Assembly: GCF_029784165.1 (NCBI RefSeq)
Contig: NC_073694.1
Span: 159,064,995 to 159,128,994, forward strand
Direction of reading: 5' to 3'
DNA: 64,000 nucleotides
DNA from: Wyeomyia smithii
Taxonomy: Eukaryota; Arthropoda; Insecta; Diptera; Culicidae
Part shown: in pieces, positions 1-11,449 of the stretch
How positions within the stretch are numbered: position 1 is the first letter of the stretch
Layout: each line of letters starts with the position of its first letter
Program-made: the position numbers and the translations under genes
Notes under the pieces: generated by a model
Database searches by the model: none
Told to the model about the DNA's origin: nothing
What the model saw: the letters and a program-made list of their open reading frames with translations, nothing else

Positions 1-2608
1 TCGACGGGCTGCGAGAGTTTCTAAATTAAGAAGCATGCAACGCGCGGTGTAGTCAGGTAAATTCACCGGATCATTCCACGGTAGTTGGCGTAAAGCATAC
101 CGAATGAACTGCTTTTGTATCCGCTCTAATTTCACGGCGTGCGCTAGTTGGTATGGTGCCCGGACTTGAACTGCATACTCAAGGATGCTCCGAACCAATG
201 CACAGAAGAGGGTTTTTAGAGTGTATACATCAGTGAAATGGCGCGACTGCCTTCGAATGAGTCCGAGCACTGCAAACGCTTTGGCTGCAATGATTGAGAC
301 ATGTTCATGAAATCGGAGTTTAGAGTCTATTGTGACTTCTAGATCGCGAATAGAAGTGACCCGCTCCAGGGTGTTACCATCGATGTAATATGTATGGTTT
401 ACAGAGTCAGAGCGTCTAGTGAATGAGACAATTTTGCACTTCGCTGCGTTCATTTTCATGCCATTTTGTGAACACCATAGCGAGAGTTCGTTGATGTCGT
501 CTTGCAAAGCCAGACAGTCCAGAGGTGCCGATACTACTCTATAGAATGAGGTCATCAGCAAACATCTGCTTCTGGGACTTCAGTCTAGTGCATATGTCGT
601 TTACAAACAAGACAAATATAAGCGGACCCAGTACGCTTCCCTGTGGGACACCAGACGTGAGGACGAACTCTTTGGAACACACGGAGTTCACGCAGACTGA
701 GGCTTTACGGTTAGTGAGGTATGAGTGTAGCCATTCGGTGATGTGCTCTGGAAACCCCATACGTTTAAGTTTTTCGATGGCATAATCGTGTGGTACAACA
801 TCAAAAGCCTTAGAGAAATCGACGTAGATAGCATCGACTTGTTTTCTGTTCTCAATTTCAGGAAATAGTGCGTTTGTATAACACATCAGGTTGGAGGTTG
901 TGGACCTTTGTTGCACAAACCCGTGTTGGTATTCTGATATAAGCGGTCGTGCTACTCTATATAGCACGACATGAACTAGCGACTCGAATATCTTCGCAAG
1001 TGAGCATAGTATTGATATGCCACGATAATTGTTGACGTGGTGAATATTGCCAGTTTTGAGGATCGGTACAATGCGTGCAGTTTTTCAGACCGTTGGGAAG
1101 ACCTTCGAAGAGAGCGATAAGTTGAAGAGGCATGAAACAGGATGAGCCAGTGATGCTGCGCAATTTTTGAGAAGTAGAGGCGGATGCCCGTCCGCTCCAG
1201 CGCCTTTTGTGGTGTCGACATTTTCCAGTGCTTTTCGAACCTCTCCAATCGAAAACCTTATTTCTGGTAGACTTATGTCATACGAATTTACACTCTGGAA
1301 GCATTCGGGACGTATCGCAGGGGACGATGTACTATAGACACTTTGGAAGAAGTCGGAAAATAATTCAACAGCTTCATCAGCCGTATTTGAGGTTTTACTC
1401 GCATGTTGTAAACTGGACGGTATTCTAGGGCCAGCCTTAAGTGACTTAACATATTTCCAGAAAGAGGCCGGATTTTACCTTAGGTTTTGTTGTACATTTT
1501 GCAAATACGCCCTGTGAGTATCAGCAAGAAGATTCTTATACGTAGCTTCCATATTCCGAAGCACCCTACGGTTTTCTTGGGTTTTCGACTTGAAGAAGCT
1601 TTTTCTCATTTTCCGAAGCATGTTCCTTGAGTGGCGAAGTTCGGGAGTCCACCAAGACCTGCGAGTTGATGCATGGGGCGCACGACGTACAAGCGGAACA
1701 TGTGTGTTGATTACCTCAAACAGTTTATCATAGAAAGTAGACATATCCAAATCGACGGATTCATTAACCAGATGCTGTTGCCAGTCGATAGAGGCAAGAG
1801 CATTATTCAGCACATCAAAATCGCACCGCCTGAAATTTAGCTCCACTTCGGCTGGTCGATCCGCAGCATATAACACATCGCAACGAGCATCGAGCAATAC
1901 AACGAATGGTCTATGATGACAATCAACTGGTAGCAGCGGGTGTGGGGGCTCGTCTACTTCGACTTCATCCGGCATGTTACTGAAGAGCAAGTCCAGCCAG
2001 CGCCCATTCACATTTGTGAGATTGTTCAATTGAACTAAACCACAGGCGAGTAGTGTTTCAGTAAGTACTATCCCTTGTTCAGACGATGCATTACTGGGCA
2101 AATAACCGTTCAGATCCGCGTCACATTGCCATCTTAGGTGTGGGAGGTTGTAGTCCCCTAGCACCATTATAACGTCAGTATTGTCGACCTGATCAGACAT
2201 TGCCCCGATTGCTGCAGAGTGAGCAGCGTACACATCAGCACTGGAATTTGGCCGTAAGTATATACAGCAGATGTAAAGTGAGCGACTTGGAAGGTGGACC
2301 CTAACAGCAACCTGCTCAAGATGGCTACTGTTCGGCAGTGAGATCAAAGTGCTTGTGATGTTATTTTTGATTGCAATAACCACACCACCACCCCGCGATA
2401 GTTCACTGGTACGCTCACTGCGGTCACATCTAAATAAGGAGTAGTCGGATGACAACTCCGAATCAATGATGTCAGGTCGGAGCCAGGTTTCAGTGAAGAC
2501 TAGGACATCGTAGTCACAGCTGGAAAGCAACAGTCTCAGCTCGTTTGTTTTGGTACGTAGGCCCCGCACGTTCTGGTAGTACACAGTCAGACGAACGAAA
2601 CTAATCAT
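1..2608 (-). pseudogene. Decayed non-LTR retrotransposon ORF2 (endonuclease + reverse transcriptase), CR1/Jockey group, cut by window edge
   Basis: Read on the minus strand, 2608-1478 is an open 377-residue segment with an APE-type endonuclease: YYQNVRGLRTKT near the N-terminus, FTETWL, a GDYNLP motif, then the linker to the RT. The same frame continues after a stop at 1475-1477 (NLR*NPASFWKYVK, where the family normally has a sense codon) and after a TGA at 1085-1087 (FPTV*KTARIVPIL, normally W). The RT follows at 967-539 with HGFVQQRSTTSNL, DFSKAFDVVPHD, GVPQGSVLGPLIF and the catalytic FADDL. A frameshift near 541 moves the rest (NGMKMNAAKCKIVSF and the thumb) into another frame down to base 1. 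It is therefore a dead copy with two nonsense changes and a frameshift; its 3' end lies outside the window. Clade assignment is by motif memory only. Confidence 0.9.
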
Positions 2609-2615
2609 TCTATTA

Positions 2616-2978
2616 CCACAGAGAACAGACTAACAGGCGACGAACAAACGGTCTGAAAAAAGTGTGTAGAATTTTGCATATGTGTCATGAATTATCCTCC
2701 AAATAATACCCCTCGTTATTCTTAATGGTAAAGTAAAGTGTGATGTCGCTACCGTCGCTAAACAGACTGTATTTTCATCAGTGTATGTAGTTTTCACTCC
2801 CGTTGGTACTGACGTTAAAATATATTGGCTAGGCCGTTCGCTCTACGGTAACGGTAGCGACATCACATCTTAGTTTACCACTCAGTATGACGGGGGCTGT
2901 AATTAGGAGAGTATATTTTTGCGTGTGCAATCTGTTTTACACACTTTTTATCGTTTGCTTGTTAGTCTGTTCTCTGTG
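2616..2978. mobile_element. MITE-like element with long degenerate terminal inverted repeats
   Basis: The left end (CACAGAGAACAGACTAACA from 2617) is matched in reverse complement by the right end (GTTAGTCTGTTCTCTGTG to 2978). A second inner block, TGATGTCGCTACCGT near 2742-2756 and ACGGTAGCGACATCA near 2847-2861, is also inverted, so each arm is about 150 bp but diverged. A candidate duplicated CTATTA flanks it at 2610-2615 and 2979-2984. It sits 7 bp upstream of the first ATG of the LINE ORF2 fragment and probably separates it from its own 5' part. There is no ORF, so it is non-autonomous; superfamily is not assigned. Confidence 0.75.
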
Positions 2979-2984
2979 CTATTA

Positions 2985-4002
2985 AGTCGACCCATATCGA
3001 TTTTTTGGAATCCACGGTATTTCAACGTGTTTTGGCATTTGACGTGTGTAAGCAATAAAATCTGAATATGAAATGATTGATTTTGGTATGCATGACATGG
3101 CAAACCGAAATGTAAGATATTCGATTTTGTGCTGTGAACTGAAACGCAAGTGTATTCCACGTAGATATGAAATGTTGCATCTATTAGCATAGAAGTAAGT
3201 GTAATCAACTTGGCAGTAACGTGTCGATTTTTTACAGTGTACCCTTCCAGAGACACAGGCTAGATTAAAAATGGTAGCGAGACCTTGTTTGCTTCAACTT
3301 CAAGTTTTTGCAAAACAACACTATTGGCGATCGGTATTTGGCCACATGGGCGTGTATTGGCCACTACTGACCGAGTTCCGGAGATCAGTTCTGGGAATGG
3401 TTCCGAGACCTAGCATGCGACATATCAAGAACCTCGGACATGATAAATCAATGAGGTATACAAAGGTGAAGAAGAAGAAGACATTTATCTGTATTAGTAA
3501 CGAAAAAGAAGTAAACAGAAGCACGTGTTGGGGTCGTGACGTAGATCTCCAGAAACAAGAAAAAGCCATTCGGAATTGTGTTTCGCATTGTTTAACGACG
3601 CAGGTAGGCGTTTTCAGTCGTAAACTGTCATAACTTGTGGAAATTTCTTGAAAAAAATGTACCAAACATTGATTTTTGGCATTGTTTTTTGACTTCTACG
3701 TCATCACTGTTAACAAAAAAGAAGCCCTTTAAACTCGAGACTCAAACCATCTCCGTACCTTTCTATTCCATTGAGGATAAATGCCATCTCTTGATAAAGC
3801 ATATTTCAGGATTTTGAAGATTGCAAATAAACATTTGAAACTGGCATCTCTGCGGACAGCTGACAAAAGAAGTGGTATTTAATTTGTGATTTTTGTTGTT
3901 TTGGTTTGTTTGAATGGGTTGGATCCTAGAACGAATCCAGTAATTAAAATTGCATTATTTTATTTAAAGTATTTTGACCTTCTAGTACACATTATTGTGC
4001 AA
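2985..4002. other. Unassigned sequence between the LINE/MITE block and the C2orf42 gene
   Basis: Short open frames occur on both strands (for example 3271-3633 and 3321-3665) but they overlap each other and show no recognisable domain. The last part should contain the promoter and 5' UTR of the C2orf42-like gene. An open frame running upstream of its start (3886-4002) is low in complexity and unlike the family, so it is treated as non-coding. No mobile element was recognised here. Confidence 0.4.
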
Positions 4003-6268
4003 ATGATTAAGTTAGAATCCCGCTGGAGTAAACGGGGAATCAAAAAGTGTCCCAAATGTGGCACTTCCAATGGAAACCGAACGCTATGTTGTAAAAATAA
4101 AAGCTGTCGACATAGTTTTGCCACTCGTCCGTCCTCAACTAAGGACGAATACTTTAGTGCAGTTCAAATCAAGCATTCGTTGGAACAATCGGTAAAACTG
4201 TACAGCGTCCGTAAGATAAATAGTACAAAAATGATGCGAGGGTTTGTTGAAATTCGAGACTGCTCGGATAGAGTTGAAGATCAGCTGCTGCAGCATAAAA
4301 CTGCTATTTGCTATGTGGATTGTCAACCGCATCCTGATGGAACCTGTCAGCATGTACGAGTAGCGTCTGAAACGAAAGAACTGGCAGAAGAGTTGGATTT
4401 TGACCACGAACAGCTATCGAAGCTTAACATTACAACTGGGATACGCAATGCTATTTTGGAGCAACACTTGAAATGTAGAGCTAATGGGATTCCGCTGGTG
4501 CAAAAGGTATCTGCAGATACCTTTGTGGTCAGGTGTGACGATGAATACCACCAATATGTGCCCTTTTGTCATGTCCAGCTAAAATATCCAGAGCGGTGTG
4601 TATAATTTAAATGTTTGTTGAAACAATATAATCCAAGTTTATTTGTAGCATAACCTACGATTGTACGGCATTTGATAGCGGTGAAGGATCCTCCTACTGT
4701 CACCATGCCTTTATTGCGGCCGCGGCCATACTTAGTACTCCGAAATACTATCCACTTTTCAGAAAACTCATCGATCGTGTTTTGGGTTCTACTGTTCCAG
4801 TTCTGGACAGTGCCGTTCTTCTCACCAGCACCGATAGTAATTTTTTAGACACACAAAGCGGTGACCATCTTCTGCTCACTACAATCGGACAGTCGGATGA
4901 TCAGATGATCGACTGTAAAATGGATTTTGAAACGGAGTTGGCCACTATCTGTTTAACTAGTCCCGATGACGAGAACACTGCCTGCCCATCTCCTATTATT
5001 GAACTAGTTAATAGTAACGAGAACAGTACTTGTGGAACAGAAACGTTTGCTACAGCTTATGCTGATAATTTACAATTAATGGATTGCCAAATAGAATTGA
5101 TGGACCAGTTTAGCCTCACAGATTGCATCGATTTTTGTCCTTCGGATATCGAACTTAGTGATGATAATTTTACCGTTGATCGAGGTTTGGATTCAGCAGT
5201 GATAACCATTGAACAGCCAGCAGAAGCAACCGTTAGTTCACCAAAACAGCCCAAGCCAAAGCTGTTAGAAATAACGACAAAAAAAGTTGCTTTGCGCCAT
5301 TCGGCGAAAGTTGCTAAAGAGAAACTGAAAAAAGGAAGCTATAATGTGAGGAGATTAATGAGGATTCTCGAGTCGAACGGCGTTGTGTTTAACCGTCTGA
5401 AACGGAGCAAAGCAATTGAGTTGGCAGCTGCTGGGGAAACACCGTTAACAACTGATTCCTTACCGCCGTATGAAGCGATTGCATGTAATTTATCATTTAC
5501 ATGTTGGCTGGAGTCTGTGATAGAGCAAGTAAGAGTTAATTTTGATGCTGACATGTTACTGTTTTTTGACTAGGGTGTTTTCAATGTAGGTAAACTCTGT
5601 GATTGAATATGGGGGTGATGGAAAACCGTCACCACAGGTATTTAGCATTCATGAGGTAAGATTCGCTTGTAATGCCAGTTTCAATTACTTAGGAAATATA
5701 TGTCGGTATTTGAAGGACTTTTTCAGTTGCCTTCGCGCACGTTTCTCGGTTGGGCATACTCGCCGGATGCCAGATCATGAAGTGATTATAAGCCATGGGC
5801 CAAGAAAGGGTCTCACCAGTCAGGTTTATAAATTTTCCTGCTACAAAAGCTTGCGAAACGTATTGAAAACGGATAAGGTGGGTTTCTAAGCAAATTTTCA
5901 AAAAAAAAAAAATGTTTCCTGTATTGCAGATAGCGCTTAAATTCGAAAAGTCTTTTTGTCGAAACGCTGATGGCTCTTTCGAAGAAATCGACCTGTGTGC
6001 ACTATCCAGAAGTCAAACGCACACAACCAGAGGACCCCTGATCAAGCCCCTTCAATATAAGACGTACATCAAAATGGGCACTTACCGGAGCGACCCCAGC
6101 GGTAAGGTTTATCATTTTGTTATCGAATGGATCGCTGGAACGCTGCCCCGCACTCGATTTGGAGAGCTACGATTCACGTTTGAGTACGGACACAAAGAGA
6201 ACCACGCGATTGTAGATCCGCCGGATGTTCGAAATAGAATTTCGGCACAGGATGAGACACACAGTTGA
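4003..6268 (+). CDS. C2orf42: C2orf42-like zinc-binding protein, five exons
   Basis: Exons 4003-4595, 4649-5528, 5590-5655, 5716-5877 and 5930-6268 join in phase to 679 residues (human protein about 570). All introns are tiny (53, 61, 60 and 52 nt) with GT..AG ends. The N-terminus has a treble-clef-like CPKCG (C16, C19) followed by C30 and C35 in LCCKNKSC. A SWIM-like cluster crosses the first junction (PER-ITYDC...YCHHAF, about residues 196-218). Blocks LSFTCWLESV, DGKPSPQVFSIHE, FFSCLRARFSVG, TYIKMGTY, FVIEWIAGTLP and GELRFTFEYGH follow human C2orf42 in order. Residues between about 240 and 460 are acidic and poorly conserved. The start is the ATG just before the conserved WSKRGIKKCPKCG. 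Molecular function is unknown in the family; nuclear or DNA-related action is only inferred from the zinc motifs. It converges with the ARMC5 gene. Confidence 0.93.
5656..5715 (+). other. Stop-free 60-nt intron 3 of the C2orf42-like gene
   Basis: The segment begins GTAAGA and ends TTGAAG, is exactly 20 codons long, and has no in-frame stop. Removing it joins VFSIHE directly to DFFSCLRARFSVG, which aligns without a gap to the corresponding stretch of the human protein as remembered; retention would insert 20 residues in frame. The 3' splice site has a weak pyrimidine tract. Confidence 0.8.
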
Positions 6269-6367
6269 TGGGTTTAAAGATTTGCGATATATTAGATACC
6301 GTTGTTGGAATGTGTACACTATATACATTTCAGGATAAAATAGCACCTGTGACATGCCAAGAAGGGT

Positions 6368-6394
6368 AATAAATATCTCCGGTATACAAATAAA
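6368..6394 (+). terminator. Polyadenylation signals of the C2orf42-like gene
   Basis: Two AATAAA hexamers at 6368-6373 and 6389-6394 lie 100-126 nt after the stop codon. The opposing ARMC5 stop codon is only about 70 nt further on, so the two 3' UTRs probably overlap. No canonical AATAAA was seen for ARMC5 on the minus strand between 6465 and 6300. Confidence 0.6.
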
Positions 6395-6464
6395 CAAAGT
6401 TGACTAACAATTTGGGTTTCTATTAATATAATAGCAAACATTAGTGCAAGTAGGGCTAATACAA

Positions 6465-9400
6465 TTATTCTAGATTGGGCTGTATTCGGAACATAATCGT
6501 TTCGTTCAGCAGCCTGCGCCACTCCTTTCGGTACACGGACTTGTTGGCTGCTCTGAATAGTTTACATTTCGCTGCTCCGTTAATATCCGAGTACAGGAAA
6601 TAACAGGTGGAAGCAACTAGCAGCTCTTGGTTGTAATTTTTCAGTGACCACTCAAACACATTCAGTACGCAGTCGTCGTTTAGCAGCGTTTTGATGATGT
6701 TTTGAACCGATTTTTCCACTGCCGGCAGCAGATATTTTTGCGATAAGCTTAGTGCGTCCAGACTGGCCTCTATCACCTTTGGGGGTGGAGCCATCCCTGT
6801 CAATTTGTTAACCGTCTGTAGTCTGATCAGGTAGAAGAAGTACTTCAGCCCGTCAACGCTTATGTTTTCCTGCAATTCCACCACATTTCTCCGTGATTCA
6901 ATAAAATGATCGCCGTCGAACATTCTCTGGAAAACATCACTGCCTTGAATCAACAAGTTTTTGCTGACGAGCACTTGATTTGGTGTCCCATTTTCGCTGC
7001 GCACTTTGAAGATCACCTTTTCCTCGGGACTATTCTCGTCGCAAATGGTGAGCGTGTTGTCAAATTCCTTTGCTTCCAGTGTTTCACTTGGGGTTCCAGT
7101 ATCCTCCTCTTCGCCACAAATGTTCAGATTGTGTGCCAACGTGGTAATTCCCGAGCAAGCTGCCACACTTAACCGTTGGTCGTAGACTTCTTCCTGCTCG
7201 TCGTCGTTCTCGTTCAGAATGATGTTCATCACCGTGTTCAGGATTTTCATATCGTACAGCAGTTTATGAAGTAGCTTCGGGTCCCGTACTACATAGGTGA
7301 CGATGATGGAAACCTGCAGTTGGAGGGTCCGTTCACCTGTCCGAAGAATGTGGGCTATTTCGCCTTGACCGTATCCGGTTTCACCGATATTACCAAACAA
7401 GGACATCAGTTCGTTACAGGCGGATTTCATCTGAAAGATATAAATAAATCAGACTACCTTAATTGGTAAATCGCAGGAATAACTTACCTCATCACAGCTC
7501 CAGCAACGCGAATGCGCACTGTAGGGTATCTTGAATTCGTGCAGCCTAAAGACAAAATCCTGCTTGAGCAGTGGAAGAAAATGGTCCACATGTTTGATGA
7601 TGTTCGCGATTATCTGGAATGCTCGGCCACGTGGTTTCTTTGTCAGCTTGCATATTTTCAGCAGAGTAACGAGCGTCTCCGGGTGTACAAATTCTAATCC
7701 GCGACGTGACTTGGAAATTGACCACAGCAAGGTAAGAATTGGTTGCATTGCATTTCTTTCGAACGCTCGCGATGAAACAATTTCCAGCTCAATATCGTGT
7801 ATTTCATTATCGTCTATCGTGTCATCGAAACTGCACAAATTGTGCCGTCTTGGTTCAGGTTCCGAGGGTTCCTCTATATCGGCAGTTGGCATCTCATTCG
7901 TTAAGTAGGTATTGGAATTATCATCATACAAGTAAGCTAGAATGTCGAATTCGCTAGGTCTAGCGTCGTCCACTGTGTTGTCTTCATCGACGACCATGGC
8001 CGATGTTATTCGTTCTTCTTGTAATCCAACTGGGTCGGGGTCACCCTCGTCATCGCTACAGACGGGCGAGTATACGTCGTCGTCATCATTATCAAAATCG
8101 TCATCATTAAAATCGATCCGCGCCGGACTGGACCCTGAACTGGATGGGTTTTTATTGCTCACATAACCGCTACTTCCACTTTCCGGTGATTCGGGGGCAT
8201 TAACGTATGGGTCAATTTTTGCCATCTTGGCTTCCCGATAGAAGGTAGAGCTTTTGTAGTTAAACAGTTCTACGCTGCGTTTTTGTTTTGCCTTTTGACT
8301 GCTAGACCGACGCTTTGAGTAGATGCTAGTATTTAGTGTTTCTTCGTCGTCATGTTTAATGTGATGTACTTGCTTTTCAGCGATGATATCTTTTAGTACG
8401 CCAATCAAAAAACTGACTAGCCCATTGCCTAGCAGAATATCAAAGCTAAGCGAATCGAACCGATACTGGTAGAGCGCATACAAAATTATACTCAGTTGTC
8501 GTTTTTCGTGACACTGTTTGGCCAATTGCATTAGAGCTTGGAGAGCACCACTTCGGCGGATGTGTCCCCGATTGCAAGCTTCTTTTGCGAGTAAACATAT
8601 CACGCTCGTGCAGTAGTTTTTTTCCGAGTCATCTGAAAGAACCACATGATGAGAAAGGAAACATTGATTTCGAACTAAATTTACTCACCCAAATTGGCAT
8701 ACATGATCAAATCCGATGCCATTGTTATTACATCGCAAGTGGTTAGTTTATCGATTGCGTCAGGATTAGAGGCAAGGTTGTAAACAACCTTCAGAGCTAA
8801 CGCTCGAAACTGGCTTGTTTCGGCGCAGAGAAATACCAAACATTTAACACCGCAACCATTCTCGCCGTACACCTCTTCGGCCACCTGTGCGCTAACCGTG
8901 CTCGTCACCATCTGTAAGCACTTCAAGATACCGATGAAAAGTTCTATGGTTTCCTTAGCCTCTGGCATTTTAAAGTCCTGAGAATCCTTCCACCGGTAAC
9001 TCTTAACCAGCTGGTAACCAACGATATCGCAGTGATGACTGTTTTCCATGTGGCGTACGATGTTTTTAAATTTCTCTTTCGTTACGGTACGATCGGGGGC
9101 GTGCAACCGTTTTATGACCACTCGCTCCGTCTCTTCATCTAGCGATTCAGCGCAGGATGGACTCTCCGCCTCTTTCGATACATTTCGGGCTAGTTTAACG
9201 AGCAGCGCTACGATCCGCTTCACGCAGTTTTGGCTAATCATTACACTTCGAATGGATTTCTCGTTCCACAGCTGCCGAATGGCACGGATGGCCATTATCA
9301 GTACAGCGCTGTTGTCCGGCTCGGCGAGAATCGAATTCAGCGCGTAGATTGTGTTGCTGCAATCTTTTGCCAGTACATAGCTGATCGCAGGAAATTGGGC

Positions 9401-9960
9401 CAAGTTACCGAGCAGCCGGCAGCTTCGGCACTGGATCGCCGGGTTGGACAAGTGGATACAAGAAATCAGCGGAGTCAGTATACCCTCTTCGTAGGCCTAA
9501 AACAAAAATCAATTGATTTATTAAAATTGAACAATATCAGGAATGAATGAACATCCATAATTATTGATAAAACGTCTAAGACTCAAACCATTGTGCTTCA
9601 ACCGGTTATTCAACAACATGTCACACCTCCTAGACCGGCTGTACTGTAATTGCTTTGTTTGCCCTATTCGATCGATTGTAATTAGAAAAAAATGGAAAAT
9701 AAAATTCTCACCTGTTTGGCACAATCTTTTCGCATACAGCAGTTCCCAAGAATACTGAGGCTGACCTCCAGCAGCTTTTCGTTCGGTTTGTCGAGCTGTG
9801 CCACCAGCAGCTTGATGCCACCAAGTGAAAAGAAGTGCTGCATACCAGCTTCACTGTTGATGACCTCCGTTCGGATTCGGACCAATTTGCGGTAGAGGGT
9901 GGCCCGGTCTACCGGTTTTCGCACTTCCTCTAGCAGGCTGGCTACCTGAACACGATTCAT
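6465..9960 (-). CDS. ARMC5: ARMC5-like armadillo-repeat/BTB protein (CUL3 adaptor family), four exons
   Basis: Exons on the minus strand are 9960-9712, 9496-8689, 8632-7488 and 7430-6465; junction phases agree and give 1055 residues. Introns are 215, 56 and 57 nt with GTGAGA, GTGAGT and GTAAGT donors. Exons 1 and 2 hold helical armadillo units (GGIKLLVAQLDKPNEKLLEVSLSILGNCC, split here only as an example of the pattern; SNPAIQCRSCRLLGNLAQFP). Exon 3 adds more repeats and a long acidic, Ser-rich insert (about residues 500-560). Exon 4 ends with a BTB domain from about residue 872 (EEKVIFKVRSENG, VSKNLLIQGSDVFQRMF). In mammals ARMC5 recruits CUL3 to ubiquitinate RPB1, the large subunit of RNA polymerase II; the same role here is inference. 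The start is the ATG at the head of the first helical unit, MNRVQVASLLEEV. No frame breaks were seen. Confidence 0.93.
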
Positions 9961-10840
9961 AGCAGTTTTTGCACTGTTTCGGGGCCAATTTCCCAGGGAA
10001 AATCACAAAAAATTGCTCACACCCGAACCAGGTAAGATTTTTAACTTTTCTGTCAAAACTTGTTGGTTGCAAGTGTCCGCCGAGAGATGAAAGCGTGCTT
10101 AGTCGGGATTATCACCTCTCAGGGAAGGGTTCGAGCCTTCGGTTGAACATTAATTGGAAACGATAGAACCGATTGGACATAAAATTTATCATAAGCAGTA
10201 AATTATTAGATTAAATATGTGGCGAAGTTTAATACGGGACGATATAATTAAAAGATTATTCGTAGAAACTTAACAGGTAAAGTTGTAAAATTAAAACCTC
10301 TGCCTTGTTTGGGATCAGGAAGATGATCTAGACCATGTATTGTACGTCAATTTCAGGAATAAATTTAAAATTCAATTCTGTTTATTAATTCGTAGGTAGA
10401 AACCTAGGTTGTGTTGAGATCTGATAGAAATTTCTATTATTCTTTCTTGTAACTCTGATGTTACAAATTTTCGGTTGTTCTAAGTAATAGTTATAGTACC
10501 TAGTTAGGATTACCATTTGGACGGAGTTAAAAATCAGGAACTTTTTTCCAGCAAAAATTTGACCTAAGCTAATTTTATTTTTTTTAGGTATCAATAAATA
10601 AAACACGTAATTTGAGATTTGCACTTCAAAGTACGCCAAAAGACTATGATTTAACGTATTTCTCGAACGATTCAATTTTTCAACTTTGATTCATTACCTA
10701 GATACCTAAAAATGCAACACTAGTAAACTGTTTGAAATAAACTTAACAATTGTCAAAAAACGTTTAACGGTTTCAACGACTAGACGATTTCTCTCGTTAA
10801 GATTCAACCAAATAAAAATTTCTTTCGAAATAAGTTCGTT
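9961..10840. other. ARMC5 upstream region and AT-rich intergenic DNA
   Basis: The first ~150 bp should hold the ARMC5 promoter and 5' UTR; no clear TATA box was seen. The remainder is AT-rich with short open frames (for example 10385-10675, minus) that have no recognisable domain. No element boundary was identified. Confidence 0.4.
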
Positions 10841-10884
10841 TTTTCCCGGAGTCAAGATGATAATACTGAACAATTTGCTACTTT

Positions 10885-11012
10885 TTGAATATCCGGCATC
10901 AGTCAGAAAAATCAGGACAAATGCTAAAATATGAAAAATAAATCAGGACGTTCCAAATGGTTTCAAAATCAGGACATGTCCTGCTAAATCAGGACGGATG
11001 GTATCCCTATAC
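10885..11012. repeat. AATCAGGAC-rich short repeat cluster (MITE-like)
   Basis: AATCAGGAC recurs four times in about 100 bp, once as ATCAGGACATGTCCTG, which is self-complementary around ACATGT. The cluster ends GGATGGTATCCCTATACC. Similar clusters are typical of non-autonomous DNA transposon ends in mosquitoes, but no duplicated target or full terminal repeat was found, so the class is open. Confidence 0.4.
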
Positions 11013-11127
11013 CTAGCAATAAAAGCATAAAAGCAAAGTGATAATAGCGAATTCGGAAGTTTTTAACAACTCTCCCTTGTTTCTGTTCAGCTGCCGTTTC
11101 AAGCTTTAGGACCAGAATGGCCATTCT

Positions 11128-11445
11128 GTTTTGGAACAGAGTGGTTTATGTACATAAATCGAGGTAATACCATCATGTAACATATTACATGTGATATATA
11201 ACTTGTCACTTGTCCTGTAACATGTTACACGTGGTTTGTAATATGTTACACGTAAAGTAACTCGAAAAATGTAACATGTCAAATATCATGTAATATGTAA
11301 CATTTTGTGTTACATGTAATGTTACACGTCACATGTTACATGTGACATGCCATGTACATCATATAACATGTGACACTAGCCATTTTATACGAGTTCACGT
11401 CATTTTTATTTGTGTTTATGTACATAGACCACTCTGTTCCGAAAC
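11128..11445. repeat. Fold-back element with an ACATGT/GTAACATG-rich core
   Basis: Arms of about 30 bp are inverted: GGAACAGAGTGGTTTATGTA (from 11133) and, on the other strand of 11415-11445, GGAACAGAGTGGTCTATGTA. The core at about 11175-11375 is built from permutations of TAACATGT, TGTTACATG and TGACATG, so almost any segment can pair with another. A third isolated terminus (CATAGACCACTCTGTTCCG) lies at about 11670-11688. There is no ORF. Confidence 0.65.
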
Positions 11446-11449
11446 GATA

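Noticed and set aside
3886..4002. N-terminal extension of the C2orf42-like ORF (39 codons upstream of the chosen ATG)
   Set aside because: It is low-complexity Ile/Leu/Val/Phe sequence with no similarity to the family, whose conserved part begins right after the ATG at 4003; it is probably 5' UTR or upstream sequence.
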